DNA of 64,000 bases from Achromobacter sp. AONIH1 (GCF_002902905.1 NZ_CP026124.1:3472001-3536000), one strand, 5' to 3'. Numbered from the stretch's first letter, positions 1-9,728 are shown. Program-made: numbers and translations. Notes: a model not told the origin generated them from the letters alone.

Positions 1-491
1 CCCAGCGCGATGTTCGAGTGCAGCGCCTCGCTGCCGCCGCGCAGGATGGCGGCGTTGCCGGACTTCAGGCACAGCGCGGCCGCGTCGATGGTCACGTTGG
101 GGCGCGATTCGTAGATGATGCCGATCACGCCCAGCGGCACGCGCATCTGCGCGACGCGCATGCCGTTGGGGCGCAGCGAAGTGGCGGTGACGCTGCCGAC
201 GGGGTCGGGCAGGGCGGCGATCTGGCGCAGGCCCTCGGCCATCAGTCCCAGCGTCTTGTCGGACAAGGCCAGGCGGTCCAGCAGCGCCGGTTCCAGGCCA
301 TTGGCCCGGGCCGCGGCCAGGTCTTTTTCATTGGCGGCCTTGAGTTCGTCGCGGCTGGCGGCCAGTGCGTCGGCCATGGCGTGCAGCGCCCGGTTCTTGG
401 CGGCGCCGTTGGCGCGCATCATGGCGCGCGAGGCGCGGCGGGCATTTTCGCCCAGGGTGAGCATGGCGTGTTCGATGGTGGACGAGGACAT
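1..491 (-). CDS. proA: gamma-glutamyl phosphate reductase, N-terminal part (runs off window)
   Basis: Second enzyme of proline synthesis from glutamate; it reduces gamma-glutamyl phosphate to glutamate semialdehyde with NADPH in the cytoplasm. The minus-strand translation begins [20 protein letters not shown] and continues with the conserved stretches [16 protein letters not shown] and [13 protein letters not shown], which are hallmark ProA segments. The C-terminal two thirds, including the catalytic cysteine, lie outside the window. Another in-frame ATG lies at 506; I prefer 491 because it gives the usual ProA N-terminus. It is the last visible gene of a co-directional run leuS-lptE-holA-proA, about 115 bases after holA. 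Identity is secure; the start is uncertain. Confidence 0.93.
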   Translation of the reverse strand, partial: MSSSTIEHAMLTLGENARRASRAMMRANGAAKNRALHAMADALAASRDELKAANEKDLAAARANGLEPALLDRLALSDKTLGLMAEGLRQIAALPDPVGSVTATSLRPNGMRVAQMRVPLGVIGIIYESRPNVTIDAAALCLKSGNAAILRGGSEALHSNIAL

Positions 492-607
492 GGCGGCGTC
501 GATCATGAAATAGGGCGGCGCGGGCGCGGCCGGGGGATGGCGTTAGTGTAGCCGGCAGGGGCCGGGCGAAATCGGGGGCAGGGAAGGGACAGGCGGCCGT
601 GCCGCCT

Positions 608-1663
608 TCACGGTCGGGCGCCGGCGGCGGCCACGCGCAGCGCCAGCCGCGTCATTTCTTCCCAGGGATCGGACAGGCGTCCGGGCACGGACAGGCCCTT
701 GATGAGCCGGTCGACTTCATGCGCATGCTGCACGGCGGCCGGCCAGACCGCGGGCTGCACGCGCGACAGCGCCTGCAGCGCCAGGCGTTCGTGGGCGCCG
801 AAGATGCGCAGCCGGCGCATCAGGCCGTTGGCGTCCTGGCCCAGCGCGCGGGCCTCGGCGATGCGCGCGAGCAGGCGGATTTCCTCGCCGACCGCCCACA
901 GCACCAGGGGCAGCGCTTCGCCCTCGGCGCGCAGGCCGTCGATCATGCGGATGGTGCGGGCAATATCGCCGGCCAGCATGGCGTCGCGCAGGCCGAAGAC
1001 ATCGTAGCGGGCCACGTTCAGCACGGCGCGCTCCACGTCCTCGGCGGCCAGCTGGCCTTCGGGATAGAGCAGGCCCAGCTTCTGGATTTCCTGGTGGGCG
1101 GCCAGCAGGTTGCCCTCGACCTTGTCGGCCATCCATTGCAGGGTGGCGTTGTCGGCGCGCTGGTTCTGGCGCGCCAGCCGCATGCCCACCCAGGCGGGCA
1201 GCCGCCCGCGCTCGATGCTGGCGATGTCCACCATCATGCCGCCCCGGGCCAGCGCCTGGACCCAGCGGCTTTCGCGCGTGGCCTTGTCCAGCCGTGGCAG
1301 GGAAATCAGCACCAGCGTGTCGGCATCGGACTGGCCCTCGGCCTGCTCGGCCAGGCGGGCCAGCGTGTCGGCGCCCGCCTTGCCGGGCTTGCCCGTGGGG
1401 ATCTTGATTTCGAGGATGCGGCGGTCGCCGAACAGCGACACGCTTTGCGTGGCCGCCAGCACCGAACTCCAGTCGCTGCGGGCGTCCATCACCATGGACA
1501 GCCGCTCGGTGTAGCCGGCGCCGCGCGCCGAAGCGCGCAGCGCGTCCACGGCCTCGGTGACGAGCAGCGGTTCGTCGCCGGACACCGTATACATCGGCGC
1601 GAGCCGGTTGCCGGCCCGCTGCAGGTGTTCCGCCAGGCGATCCGCGTCCAGGGGTTGTGCCAT
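608..1663 (-). CDS. holA: DNA polymerase III subunit delta
   Basis: Delta subunit of the clamp loader, which opens the beta sliding clamp during replication. The 351-residue product has the usual length of HolA. It shows the N-terminal AAA-like domain pattern (YTVSGDEPLLVTEAVDALR near residue 25, then a DTLVLISLPRLDK strand near 120) and the C-terminal collar-domain segment ending in LSDPWEEMTRLALR. It starts 6 bases after the lptE stop and sits in the leuS-lptE-holA order that is typical of proteobacteria, which supports both identity and co-transcription. The assignment rests on recalled family sequence and synteny. Confidence 0.93.
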   Translation of the reverse strand: MAQPLDADRLAEHLQRAGNRLAPMYTVSGDEPLLVTEAVDALRASARGAGYTERLSMVMDARSDWSSVLAATQSVSLFGDRRILEIKIPTGKPGKAGADTLARLAEQAEGQSDADTLVLISLPRLDKATRESRWVQALARGGMMVDIASIERGRLPAWVGMRLARQNQRADNATLQWMADKVEGNLLAAHQEIQKLGLLYPEGQLAAEDVERAVLNVARYDVFGLRDAMLAGDIARTIRMIDGLRAEGEALPLVLWAVGEEIRLLARIAEARALGQDANGLMRRLRIFGAHERLALQALSRVQPAVWPAAVQHAHEVDRLIKGLSVPGRLSDPWEEMTRLALRVAAAGARP

Positions 1664-1669
1664 GGACGC

Positions 1670-2344
1670 CTAGCGCGACAGCGGCGCGTCGGTGGTGGAC
1701 GGCGTCTGCCAGGGGGCGGGAGTGTTGACCGGCTGGGCCGCGTTCGGGTCGTACACCGGCGCGTCCACGCCGTCCTCGTTCTTGCCAGGATTCTCGAACG
1801 CCTTGCGCACGTCGGGCGCGGTCATGCGGCGCAGCAGGCGCGACACCAGGTCGCGTTGCATGGCCTTGTACAGCGTTTCGATCTGGCCTTGCTTGGCCTG
1901 CACGATCTGGTCGTCATACGGCATTTCGCGGTAGATCGACAGCGTGGTGTCCGGGATCAGCGCGTTGCCCTTGGCATCGATCAGGCGGAAGGTGAAGTTG
2001 ATGCCGAGTTCATACGATTCGACGCGGCCCTGAGCGTTGAGCGAGACTTCGCGCAAGCTGCGGACGTCGCCGACCTGTTGAAGGATGGCCTGCGCTTCCT
2101 TGGGCGTGTTGACGAGCTTGGTATTGGGCGAAGCCGCACGCAGCGAGCGGCGCACGTCGGCGCCGAACTGCGTGGTGTCGGGAATACCCACATACAGCGT
2201 TTCGAACGGCATCGGCGTGACGCCCCGCAGCGCGAAGCCGCAGGCGGAGAGCAGCATGAACAGCGCCAGGCAGGCGCCGCGCAGCAGCCAGGATTGGCGG
2301 GGGGAGTGCGTGTGTTGCCCGGCGAAGTGCATGCTTGACCTCAT
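1670..2344 (-). CDS. lptE: LPS-assembly lipoprotein LptE
   Basis: Outer-membrane lipoprotein that plugs the LptD barrel and helps insert lipopolysaccharide into the outer leaflet. The 224-residue product has an N-terminal hydrophobic segment followed by the lipobox LLSAC with the lipidated cysteine near residue 35, then the conserved CGFALRG and LYVGIPDT regions and YREMPYDDQIVQAKQGQIE near the middle, typical of LptE. The tail (about residues 185-224) is Pro/Thr/Ala-rich and probably disordered. Its ATG shares one base with the leuS stop (TGATG), so translation is probably coupled; a second in-frame ATG at 2332 is possible. It is followed 6 bases later by holA. Confidence 0.92.
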   Translation of the reverse strand: MRSSMHFAGQHTHSPRQSWLLRGACLALFMLLSACGFALRGVTPMPFETLYVGIPDTTQFGADVRRSLRAASPNTKLVNTPKEAQAILQQVGDVRSLREVSLNAQGRVESYELGINFTFRLIDAKGNALIPDTTLSIYREMPYDDQIVQAKQGQIETLYKAMQRDLVSRLLRRMTAPDVRKAFENPGKNEDGVDAPVYDPNAAQPVNTPAPWQTPSTTDAPLSR

Positions 2345-5001
2345 CAGCCTACGACGTTGACCAGTTTGCCCGGAACCACGATGACGCGCTTGGGCGGGCG
2401 GCCCTCCAGGTAGCGGGCGACCTCTTCCTGTTCGGCCGCGAGCTTCTCGATGTCCTCGCGGGCCGCCTGCGCGGCGACGCGGATCGAGCCGCGCAGCTTG
2501 CCGTTGACCTGCAGCATCAGCTCGATCTCGTCGGCGATCAGCGCGGCTTCGTCCACGTGCGGCCAGGGGGCGTCGAGCAGGTCGCCCAGCTCCTTGGCGT
2601 AGCCCAGGTCCTGCCACAGATGCCAGGTGACGTGCGGCACCACCGGATACAGCACGCGCAGCAGGACGCCCAGCGTCTCGGCGCGGGCGGCGTCGGCGTG
2701 CGGGCCGTCCGGCAGCTTGGCGTCGTCGATGGCGTTCAGCATCTTCATGCAGGCCGACACCACGGTGTTGTACTGAATGCGCTGATAGTCGTAGTCGGCT
2801 TGCTTGAGCAGGCCGTAGACCTCGCGACGCAGGTCCTTGACCGGGGCCGGCGCGCCGGCCCAGTCGGCGCCCTGGGCCAGGCCGCGCGCCACGGCTTCGC
2901 GCTGCGCGTAGCTGATGGACCACAGGCGGCGCAGGAAGCGGTTCGAGCCTTCCACGCCCGAATCCGACCATTCCAGCGTCTGCTCGGGCGGGCTGGCGAA
3001 CATGACGAACAGGCGCGCGGTGTCGGCGCCCAGCGTATCGATCAGCGATTGCGGGTCGACGCCGTTGTTCTTCGACTTGGACATGGTGCCCACGCCGCCG
3101 TAGGTGATGTCGGAGCCGTCGGACTTGAGCTTGGCGCCGGTGATGGCGCCGCGCGCGTCGTAGACGTTCTCGACTTCCTCGGGCCAGAAGTATTCGATGC
3201 CGCCCTGGGCGTTCTTGCGCGAGTAGATGTGGTTCAGCACCATGCCCTGGCACAGCAGCTTGGTGAAGGGCTCGTCGAAGTTGAGCATGCCCATGTCGCG
3301 CATGACCTTGGTCCAGAACCGGGCGTACAGCAGGTGCAGCACCGCGTGCTCGATCCCGCCGATGTACTGGTCCATCGGCATCCAGTAGTCGTTGCGTCCG
3401 TCCACCATGGCCTGGTCGTTGCCCGGCGAGGTGTAGCGCATGAAGTACCAGGACGAGTCCACGAAGGTGTCCATGGTGTCGGTTTCACGGCGCGCCGGCT
3501 TGCCGCAGCTGGGGCAGGCGCAGGACAGGAAGGCTTCGTTCTTGGCCAGCGGGTTGCCGCTGCCGTCGGGGATCAGGTCGTCGGGCAGCACCACCGGCAG
3601 GTCCTTCTCGGGGACCGGCACCGGGCCGCAATCCGGGCAGTGGATGATGGGGATCGGGGTGCCCCAGTAGCGCTGGCGCGAGATGCCCCAGTCGCGCAGG
3701 CGCCAGGTGGTCTGCTTCTCGCCCAGGCCTTGCGCGCCCAGGTCGGCGGCGATGGCGTCCACGGCTTCCTTGTGCGACAGGCCGTCGTACTTGCCGGAAT
3801 TGATCGTCAGGCCGGACTGCTTGTCGCCGTACCATTCCTGCCAGGCCTGGTCGGAGTATTCCTTGCCGGCCACCGCCACGACCTGGCGGATCGGCAGCTG
3901 GTACTTGCGCGCGAAGGCGAAATCGCGCTCGTCGTGCGCCGGCACGCCCATCACGGCGCCGTCGCCGTAGGTCATGAGCACGTAGTTGCCGACCCAGACC
4001 TCGACCTCGGCGCCCGTGATCGGGTGCGTGACGTACAGGCCGGTGGGCATGCCTTCCTTCTCGCGCGTGGCCATTTCGGCCTCGGTCGTGCCGCCGAGCT
4101 TGCATTGCTCGATGAAGGCGGCCAGCCGCGGATTGGAAGCAGCGGCGTGCGTGGCCAGCGGGTGCTCGGGGGCGACCGCGCAGAAGGTGACGCCCATGAT
4201 GGTGTCGGCGCGGGTGGTGAAGACGTACAGTTTGCCGTCCTGGATCAGCTGGCCGTCGGCGCGCGCGATCTTGTGCGGGAAGGCGAAGCGCAGGCCCTCG
4301 GACTTGCCGATCCAGTTTTCCTGCATCAGGCGCACGCGCTCGGGCCAGCCGGGCAGGTCGTTCTGCACCGCGCCCAGCAGTTCGTCGGCGTAGTCGGTGA
4401 TGCGCAGGTAGTAGCCCGGGATCTCGCGCTTTTCAACGGGCGCGCCGGAACGCCAGCCGCGGCCGTCGATGACCTGTTCGTTGGCCAGCACGGTCTGGTC
4501 CACCGGGTCCCAGTTGACGATCTGGGTCTTGCGGTAGGCCACGCCCTTTTCGAGCATCTTCAGGAACAGCCACTGGTTCCATTTGTAGTACTGCGGATCG
4601 CAGGCGCACATTTCGCGCGACCAGTCGATCGCCAGACCCATCGCCTTCATCTGCTTCTTCATATAGGCGATGTTGTCGTAGGTCCACTTAGCCGGCGGCA
4701 CCTTGGACTTGATGGCGGCGTTCTCGGCCGGCATGCCGAAGGCGTCCCAGCCCATGGGCATCAGCACGTTGTAGCCGCGCATGCGCAGCTGGCGCGCCAT
4801 CATGTCGTTGATGGTGTAGTTGCGCACGTGACCCATGTGCAGCTTGCCGCTGGGGTAGGGCAGCATGGAGCAGGCGTAGAACTTGGGCTTTTCGGAGCCG
4901 TCGGCGTTCTTCGCGTGTTCGTGGACCAGATAGGCGTCGCGGGCCTGCCAGTCTTGCTGGGCGGCCGCTTCGACGGTAGTGGGAAGGTAACGTTCCTGCA
5001 T
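2344..5001 (-). CDS. leuS: leucyl-tRNA synthetase
   Basis: Charges tRNA-Leu with leucine in the cytoplasm. The 885-residue length fits bacterial LeuRS. The class I signature is seen as HMGH at residues 55-58 (within [14 protein letters not shown]) and as MSKSK near residue 638. The insertion between them holds the CP1 editing domain, with the expected [14 protein letters not shown] motif near 265-280. A zinc-type element (CPDCGP ... [10 protein letters not shown]) is also present. It is the first gene of the leuS-lptE-holA-proA run; about 100 bases separate its start from the stop of the upstream MFS gene, and they probably carry its promoter. Confidence 0.97.
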   Translation of the reverse strand: MQERYLPTTVEAAAQQDWQARDAYLVHEHAKNADGSEKPKFYACSMLPYPSGKLHMGHVRNYTINDMMARQLRMRGYNVLMPMGWDAFGMPAENAAIKSKVPPAKWTYDNIAYMKKQMKAMGLAIDWSREMCACDPQYYKWNQWLFLKMLEKGVAYRKTQIVNWDPVDQTVLANEQVIDGRGWRSGAPVEKREIPGYYLRITDYADELLGAVQNDLPGWPERVRLMQENWIGKSEGLRFAFPHKIARADGQLIQDGKLYVFTTRADTIMGVTFCAVAPEHPLATHAAASNPRLAAFIEQCKLGGTTEAEMATREKEGMPTGLYVTHPITGAEVEVWVGNYVLMTYGDGAVMGVPAHDERDFAFARKYQLPIRQVVAVAGKEYSDQAWQEWYGDKQSGLTINSGKYDGLSHKEAVDAIAADLGAQGLGEKQTTWRLRDWGISRQRYWGTPIPIIHCPDCGPVPVPEKDLPVVLPDDLIPDGSGNPLAKNEAFLSCACPSCGKPARRETDTMDTFVDSSWYFMRYTSPGNDQAMVDGRNDYWMPMDQYIGGIEHAVLHLLYARFWTKVMRDMGMLNFDEPFTKLLCQGMVLNHIYSRKNAQGGIEYFWPEEVENVYDARGAITGAKLKSDGSDITYGGVGTMSKSKNNGVDPQSLIDTLGADTARLFVMFASPPEQTLEWSDSGVEGSNRFLRRLWSISYAQREAVARGLAQGADWAGAPAPVKDLRREVYGLLKQADYDYQRIQYNTVVSACMKMLNAIDDAKLPDGPHADAARAETLGVLLRVLYPVVPHVTWHLWQDLGYAKELGDLLDAPWPHVDEAALIADEIELMLQVNGKLRGSIRVAAQAAREDIEKLAAEQEEVARYLEGRPPKRVIVVPGKLVNVVG

Positions 5002-5101
5002 GAGCTCGTGCGCGTTGGCGAAAAAGGGAAGGCCGCCCCGACCTGGCGGCGCTGGCGCGGCCCGGTTCGGTGGCGGTCAAAACCCCTGATTATAGGAGGT
5101 G

Positions 5102-6316
5102 CTAGGCGCGGATAGGGGACAGGGCGGTTTCCGGCACGCGCGCGCTGGGGGACAGGGTCCCGTAGGCCAGCGTGATCACGCCCAGCGCCGCCCCGGCGGC
5201 CACCACGCCGGTCCAGCCGAAATGCGAATAGAGCCAGGACGATACCAGCGAGCCGGACGCGCCGCCAATGAAATAGCTGGTCATGTAGCCGGCCGTCAGG
5301 CGGCTGCGGGCTTCCGGCCGCAGCGGATAGATGCAGCTGGTATTGGTGACATGCACGCCCTGGATGGCCAGGTCCTGCAACAGGATGCCGGCCAGCAGCG
5401 CCAGCACCGATGCCTGGCCGAAGGCCATCAGGCCCCAGGAACCCAGCAGGAGGAGCAGCCCGACGCGGGTCGCGAGGTTGGCCAGTCCGCGGTCCGCCAG
5501 CCGGCCGAAGCGGTTGGCGGCGAAGGCGCCGGCCGCGCCGGCCAGGCCGAACAGGCCGATCGTGGTGGTGTTGTAGGAATAGGGCGGGCTGGACAGCAGG
5601 AAGGTCAGCGGCGTCCACAGCATGCTGAATGCGGCGAACAGCAAGGCGCCCAGGATCGAGCGGGCCCGGAACAGCGGCTCATCGACGAACATGCGCAGGA
5701 TAGAGCCCAGCAGGCGCGGATAGCTCAGTCCCGCCTGGCTCTGGTGGCGCGGCAGCACGCGCCACAGCACGGCGGACATGGCCAGCATCAGCAGGGACGC
5801 CACCCAATAGACGGTGCGCCAGCTGCCCAGGTCGGCCAGCACGCCGGCGAAGGTCCGCGCCAGCAGGATGCCCAGCAGCAGGCCGCTCATGACCGTGCCC
5901 ACCGCCTTGCCGCGCTCATGAGGCAGGGCCAGCGTGGCGGCGAAGGGCACCAGGATCTGGGCGACCACCGACAGCATGCCGGTCAGCGCCGTGCCCAGCA
6001 TCAGCACCGTGATGTTGGGCGCGAAGGCGGAAACCAGCAGGCTGGCCGAGGACAGCAGCGTCATCAGCACGATCAGGCCGCGCCGTTCGTACATATCGCC
6101 CAGGGGCACCAGCAGCATCAGCCCGGCGGCATAGCTCAGCTGGGCGGTCGTGACGATGCCGCCAGCGGCGGCGTTGGACAGCGAGAACTGCTCGCCGATG
6201 GTGTGCAGCAGCGGCTGGGCGTAGTAGTTGCTGGCGACGGCCAGGCCGGTGGCCAGGGACATCAGCAGGATCATCGGGGCGGTCAGCGGCGGCGTGTGCG
6301 AAGCAGGGGAGGTCAT
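5102..6316 (-). CDS. MFS transporter (drug/sugar exporter type)
   Basis: A 404-residue major facilitator with about 12 hydrophobic segments, predicted in the inner membrane. The loop 2-3 signature appears as GDMYERRGLIVLM, and a weaker copy in the second half as RFGRLADRGLANL. The protein resembles the proton-driven exporter branch, but nothing in the sequence fixes its substrate. It lies 48 bases downstream of a MarR-type regulator on the same strand, so the pair is probably one operon in which the MarR protein responds to a compound that the transporter exports. That functional link is inference from order only. Confidence 0.82.
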   Translation of the reverse strand: MTSPASHTPPLTAPMILLMSLATGLAVASNYYAQPLLHTIGEQFSLSNAAAGGIVTTAQLSYAAGLMLLVPLGDMYERRGLIVLMTLLSSASLLVSAFAPNITVLMLGTALTGMLSVVAQILVPFAATLALPHERGKAVGTVMSGLLLGILLARTFAGVLADLGSWRTVYWVASLLMLAMSAVLWRVLPRHQSQAGLSYPRLLGSILRMFVDEPLFRARSILGALLFAAFSMLWTPLTFLLSSPPYSYNTTTIGLFGLAGAAGAFAANRFGRLADRGLANLATRVGLLLLLGSWGLMAFGQASVLALLAGILLQDLAIQGVHVTNTSCIYPLRPEARSRLTAGYMTSYFIGGASGSLVSSWLYSHFGWTGVVAAGAALGVITLAYGTLSPSARVPETALSPIRA

Positions 6317-6364
6317 GGCGGAGTGCGGCAGGGGAAAAATCGGATCGGTCGCGGGCGGCGGCGC

Positions 6365-6883
6365 TCAGGCGTCCACGCCGCCGGGCGCTTCCAGGTCGTG
6401 GTTGATCAGCAGTTTCTTCAGCAGGCCGGCGAGCTGGCGGCGTTCCGCCGCGCCCAGCGGCTCGAGCAGCTGTTCGAGGTTCTTCAGGTAGTCCTTGAGC
6501 ACGGCCCGGATCGTGCGCAGGCCGTCGGCCGTGAGCGACACGATGGTGCCGCGCCGGTCTTCGGGGTTGGGGTTGCGGGCCAGCAGGCCGGCCTGTTCCA
6601 GACGGTCGAGCCGGTTGGTCATGGCGCCCGAGGTCAGCAACAGGGCCGCCACCAGCTTCTGCGGATTCATCGCATACGGCGGGCCGCAGCGGTACAGCGT
6701 GGCCAGCACGTCGAACTCGCCCTGGTTCAGCTGATGCTGGCGGAAGCCGCAGTTGACGTTGCGCGTGGCGAAGGCATTGAGCCGGAACAGACGGGTGATC
6801 ACCGCCATGGACGAGAAGTCCTGGCCGGGGCATTCGGCGGTCCATTGGGACAGCACGAGATCGACGAAATCGGTTTGCGGCAT
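6365..6883 (-). CDS. MarR family transcriptional regulator
   Basis: A 172-residue winged-helix repressor. The DNA-binding core is visible as LVAALLLTSGAMTNRLDRLEQ (recognition helix, about residues 78-98), followed by the wing with the MarR-typical DRRGTIVSLTADG. Long helices on either side would form the dimer interface. It precedes an MFS transporter gene by 48 bases on the same strand and is preceded by a near-perfect inverted repeat at 6989-7004. Autoregulation plus control of the transporter is therefore likely. The ligand is unknown. Confidence 0.87.
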   Translation of the reverse strand: MPQTDFVDLVLSQWTAECPGQDFSSMAVITRLFRLNAFATRNVNCGFRQHQLNQGEFDVLATLYRCGPPYAMNPQKLVAALLLTSGAMTNRLDRLEQAGLLARNPNPEDRRGTIVSLTADGLRTIRAVLKDYLKNLEQLLEPLGAAERRQLAGLLKKLLINHDLEAPGGVDA

Positions 6884-6988
6884 GGTTGGCGAGGCTCCTT
6901 GCGGCCGGTCGGCGCGGCGGTTCGCGCCGGGCTGGGCCGTGGTTCGGCGGGCGATGAATGATGCGCCCGACTTGTCTTCAAGTAAAGT

Positions 6989-7004
6989 ATCTTTATATGA
7001 AGAT
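6989..7004 (-). promoter_or_regulatory. candidate MarR operator (inverted repeat)
   Basis: ATCTTTATATGAAGAT is a 16-base near-perfect palindrome (ATCTT-N-ATAT-N-AAGAT) in an AT-rich island about 105 bases upstream of the marR-type gene. Position and symmetry fit a MarR-family operator that overlaps the promoter of the regulator/MFS operon. No binding evidence exists here; this is inference from pattern and location. Confidence 0.5.
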
Positions 7005-7054
7005 AAATTCTAACAAGCCGGCGGGCTTCATGCAAAGGCCGTCGCGCAAAAGAG

Positions 7055-7084
7055 AAAGGCCCGCCTCTTGCGAGGCGGGCCTTT
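7055..7084 (-). terminator. rho-independent terminator of the HU-like gene
   Basis: A perfect 13-base stem (AAAGGCCCGCCTC / GAGGCGGGCCTTT) with a 4-base loop lies 28 bases downstream of the HU-like stop codon. Read on the minus strand, the stem is followed by a T-rich tract (TTTCTCTTTT), so it is a strong intrinsic terminator for that gene. Confidence 0.85.
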
Positions 7085-7112
7085 CCCGGCTTGACCGGAT
7101 ACTGCGCGGAAA

Positions 7113-7571
7113 TTACTGCGCGGCGTCCTTCAGCTTCTTGAGCGGGCGAACCTTCACCTTCACCGAAGCCGGCTTGGCGGGGAACCAGCGCTCTTCACCG
7201 GTGAACGGATCCTTGCCGAAGCGCTTGGCCTTGGCGGGAACCTTCTGCACGGAGACCTTGAACAGGCCGGGCAGCGTGAATTCGCCGGCGCCCTTCTTGT
7301 CCACCGAGCCCAGCACCGAGGTTTCCAGGCTGGCCAGGACGGCCTTGACCGACTTGGCTTCAACGCCCGATTGCTCGACCAGATAGGCGATGAGCTGGGT
7401 CTTGTTCAGGGCGGCCTTGATGGCCTTGGGGGCGGCAGCGACCTTCTTGGCGGCGACGACCTTCTTCGCTGCGGGCTTCACAGCGGGCTTGGCGGCGGTA
7501 GCCTTCTTCGCGGGCGCCTTGGCGGCGGGCTTGGTGACTTTCTTGGCAGGAGCTTTAGCTTTCGTGGCCAT
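7113..7571 (-). CDS. HU-family DNA-binding protein with lysine/alanine-rich N-terminal tail
   Basis: Nucleoid-associated protein of 152 residues. Residues 1-52 are a Lys/Ala/Pro tail built of short PAKKA/KPAAK-like units resembling a histone H1 tail. Residues 55-147 form an HU/IHF fold with NKTQLIAYLVEQSGV helices, GEFTLPGLFKV and the DNA-binding arm around DPFTGEERWFPAKP (121-134). I chose the ATG at 7571 because the tail starts there and the upstream frame is not protein-like. Tailed HU proteins of this layout occur in Bordetella and relatives. The gene is followed by a strong terminator and is probably monocistronic. The tail probably adds non-specific DNA compaction; that role is inference. 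Confidence 0.9.
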   Translation of the reverse strand: MATKAKAPAKKVTKPAAKAPAKKATAAKPAVKPAAKKVVAAKKVAAAPKAIKAALNKTQLIAYLVEQSGVEAKSVKAVLASLETSVLGSVDKKGAGEFTLPGLFKVSVQKVPAKAKRFGKDPFTGEERWFPAKPASVKVKVRPLKKLKDAAQ

Positions 7572-7887
7572 GGTCAAAATCCGTATGTTGAGGACTAGAG
7601 CAGCGCGAGCCGGGTATCGGCAACGAACGCCACGCGCCCGATGATAGCGGAAGAGTCGCTGTTTATGCGGCTTTCCGAAGGGGTTTCGATCAATCTTTGT
7701 TGTTTTCCACGCAGCAAACCTCTTAAAACAAGGGGTCTTGCAAGATGTCGTGACATTTGCCCGGCGTCGCAAGCAGCGTGAATGACGGGATGCGGCGCGC
7801 TGAACCAAGCGCCGCGAGCATGTTCAAATGCCTGCGCCGCGCGTTGCGCCGGCACTCACGCAAGCATGCAAGGAAGCAGAGCTGTCT
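7572..7887. other. divergent intergenic region between HU-like gene and carboxypeptidase
   Basis: This 316-base stretch separates two divergently transcribed genes and must carry both promoters. It is AT-richer than its surroundings around 7655-7760 and contains the interrupted palindrome ATGTC-GT-GACAT at 7745-7756. I could not pick convincing -35/-10 pairs for either direction and see no gene in it. Confidence 0.5.
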
Positions 7888-9147
7888 ATGTTGTCGATGA
7901 ATAAGTATGTTCCCCCGCGGCATGATCGGGACGTGAACCCGCGGGCCCGGCGGGGGCGTCTTTCAAGCCTTTTCCAGCGAGGCGGCCGGGTCGTGCAAAA
8001 GTTTGCGGTCGCCATGCTGGCCGCCTCGGCCTTCGCGTCCGGCGCATGGGCGCAGGCGTTGCCGGCGCCGGAGCTGTCGGCCAAGGCGTGGCTGCTGCTG
8101 GACGAAACCAGCGGCCAGGTGATCGCCTCGCACGCCGCCACCGCGCGCATCGAGCCGGCTTCGCTGACCAAGATCATGACGGCCTATATCGTGTTCGGCG
8201 CGCTGCAGGACGGTACGCTGAAACCGGAGCAGAAGGTGCGCGTGTCCACGCGGGCCTGGAAGGTGCCGGCGGGCAGCTCGAAGATGTTCCTGGAGCCCGG
8301 CTCGCTGGTCACGGTGGACAATCTGTTGCGCGGGCTGATGGTGCAGTCGGGCAATGACGCCGCCGTGGCGCTGGCCGAAGCCGTGTCCGGCAGCGTGGAG
8401 GCCTTCGTCGAGCGCATGAATCAGACCGCCGTGGCGCTGGGGCTGCACGGCACGCATTTCGCCAGTCCGCACGGCCTGTCCGATCCGGCCACGTACTCCA
8501 CCGTCAGCGATCTGTCGGTGCTGGCCACGCGCTTCATCCGCGATTACCCCGAGCTGTACCGGACCTACGATTCGGCCAAGCAGTTCACCTACAACAACAT
8601 CACCCAGTCCAACCGCAATCGCCTGCTGTGGCTGGATCCGAGCGTGGACGGCCTGAAGACCGGCCATACCGATGCCGCCGGCTACTGCCTGGTGGCCACC
8701 GCGCGCCGGCCCAATGGCGCCGACCAGCGTCGCCTGATCACGGTGGTGGTGGGCGTGGAATCGGAAAAACAGCGCACCAAGGAAAGCCGCGAGTTGCTGG
8801 AATGGGGCTTCCAGGGGTTCAATACCGTCAAGCTCTACGCCAAGGGCCAGCCCGTGGCCATGCCCGAAGTCTGGAAAGGCCAGGCCGACAGCCTGAAGGC
8901 CGGCTTCGCGCGCGATCTGTATGTGACCGTGCCGGCCGGCGCCAAGGTCGAACCGGTGTGGGCGCCGCGCGAGCCGCTGGTCGCGCCGATCGCGGCGCAG
9001 GCCGAAGTCGGCGAGTTGCGCGTCATGGTGGACGGCAAGCCGGCGCGGCAGTTTCCGGTGCTGGCGCTGGAACCCGTCGAACAGGCCGGATTCGCCGGCC
9101 GCGCCTGGGATTCGATCCGCCTGTGGTGGCGTGAAACCACGGGCTGA
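7888..9147 (+). CDS. dacA: serine-type D-Ala-D-Ala carboxypeptidase (penicillin-binding protein 5/6 family)
   Basis: Periplasmic, membrane-anchored enzyme that trims the terminal D-alanine of peptidoglycan stem peptides. In the 419-residue product the three active-site motifs are clear: SLTK at about 92-95 (nucleophilic Ser92), SGN at 154-156 and KTGHTDAAG from 257. A signal peptide spans roughly residues 34-56 (cleavage near AWA-QA). A C-terminal PBP5-type domain ends in an amphipathic helix (AWDSIRLWWRE) that would anchor it to the inner membrane. I chose ATG 7888 because AAGGA lies just upstream; starts at 7828 and 7897 are possible. The positively charged pre-signal stretch is unusually long. 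Confidence 0.9.
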   Translation: MLSMNKYVPPRHDRDVNPRARRGRLSSLFQRGGRVVQKFAVAMLAASAFASGAWAQALPAPELSAKAWLLLDETSGQVIASHAATARIEPASLTKIMTAYIVFGALQDGTLKPEQKVRVSTRAWKVPAGSSKMFLEPGSLVTVDNLLRGLMVQSGNDAAVALAEAVSGSVEAFVERMNQTAVALGLHGTHFASPHGLSDPATYSTVSDLSVLATRFIRDYPELYRTYDSAKQFTYNNITQSNRNRLLWLDPSVDGLKTGHTDAAGYCLVATARRPNGADQRRLITVVVGVESEKQRTKESRELLEWGFQGFNTVKLYAKGQPVAMPEVWKGQADSLKAGFARDLYVTVPAGAKVEPVWAPREPLVAPIAAQAEVGELRVMVDGKPARQFPVLALEPVEQAGFAGRAWDSIRLWWRETTG

Positions 9148-9179
9148 GCAAAGGAGGCCCGCATGATTGTGAGATCGCC

Positions 9180-9728
9180 ATGGCCGTGAGTTTTCCCGGC
9201 GGGCCGGCGCCCGCGCCCGGACCCGACCAGCCCCTGGCCCTGCTGTCGGCCTGTCATGGCCGCATCGCCCGTCAGTGCGCCACGCTCAGCCGGCTGGCCG
9301 GGCATCTGCCCGAGCATGGCAGCGACGCCAGCGCGCAGAGCGCGGCGGCCAGCCTGCTGCGCTATTTCGAGACGGCTGCAGTCCATCACCACGAGGACGA
9401 GGAAGATGACCTGTTCCCGGCGCTGATCGAGGCCATGGCCGGTTCCGACGCGGTCTGCCTGCACGCGTTGGTGCAGGGACTGAAGGCCGACCACCGCCGG
9501 CTGGCCGCGCTGTGGGAGCCGCTGCGCGGCGCGCTGGCCGAGATCGCGGCGGGCATGCCCGCCAGCCTGACGCCCGCGCAGGCGCGGGAATTCGCCGAGG
9601 CCTATGCCGGCCATATCCGCCGCGAGGAAGACGAGCTGCTGCCGCTGGCGGCGCGGCTCATCGCCGATGATGTGCTGGCCGATATCGGCCGGGCCATGCG
9701 CGCGCGCCGAGGCGGCGGCGCCGCCTGA
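9180..9728 (+). CDS. hemerythrin domain-containing protein
   Basis: A 182-residue cytoplasmic protein with the four-helix hemerythrin HHE pattern: an N-terminal histidine (SACHGRI), a clustered HHHEDEEDDLFPAL near residues 63-76, HRR near 106 and a closing HIRREEDELLPLA near 144-156. These residues would bind a di-iron centre that reacts with oxygen or nitric oxide. It starts 32 bases after the carboxypeptidase and lies just upstream of the phosphonopyruvate hydrolase-like gene. Whether these three genes work together is not apparent. Function beyond iron and O2/NO chemistry is unknown. Confidence 0.8.
   Translation: MAVSFPGGPAPAPGPDQPLALLSACHGRIARQCATLSRLAGHLPEHGSDASAQSAAASLLRYFETAAVHHHEDEEDDLFPALIEAMAGSDAVCLHALVQGLKADHRRLAALWEPLRGALAEIAAGMPASLTPAQAREFAEAYAGHIRREEDELLPLAARLIADDVLADIGRAMRARRGGGAA

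Noticed and set aside
1670..3253. A 527-codon minus-strand frame that reads through into lptE.
   Set aside because: Only its C-terminal 224 residues are LptE; the front part is a shifted reading of leuS. The start was moved to 2344.
2335..5115. 926-codon plus-strand frame opposite leuS.
   Set aside because: Exact antisense of leuS; composition His/Val/Gly-rich and no recognisable family.
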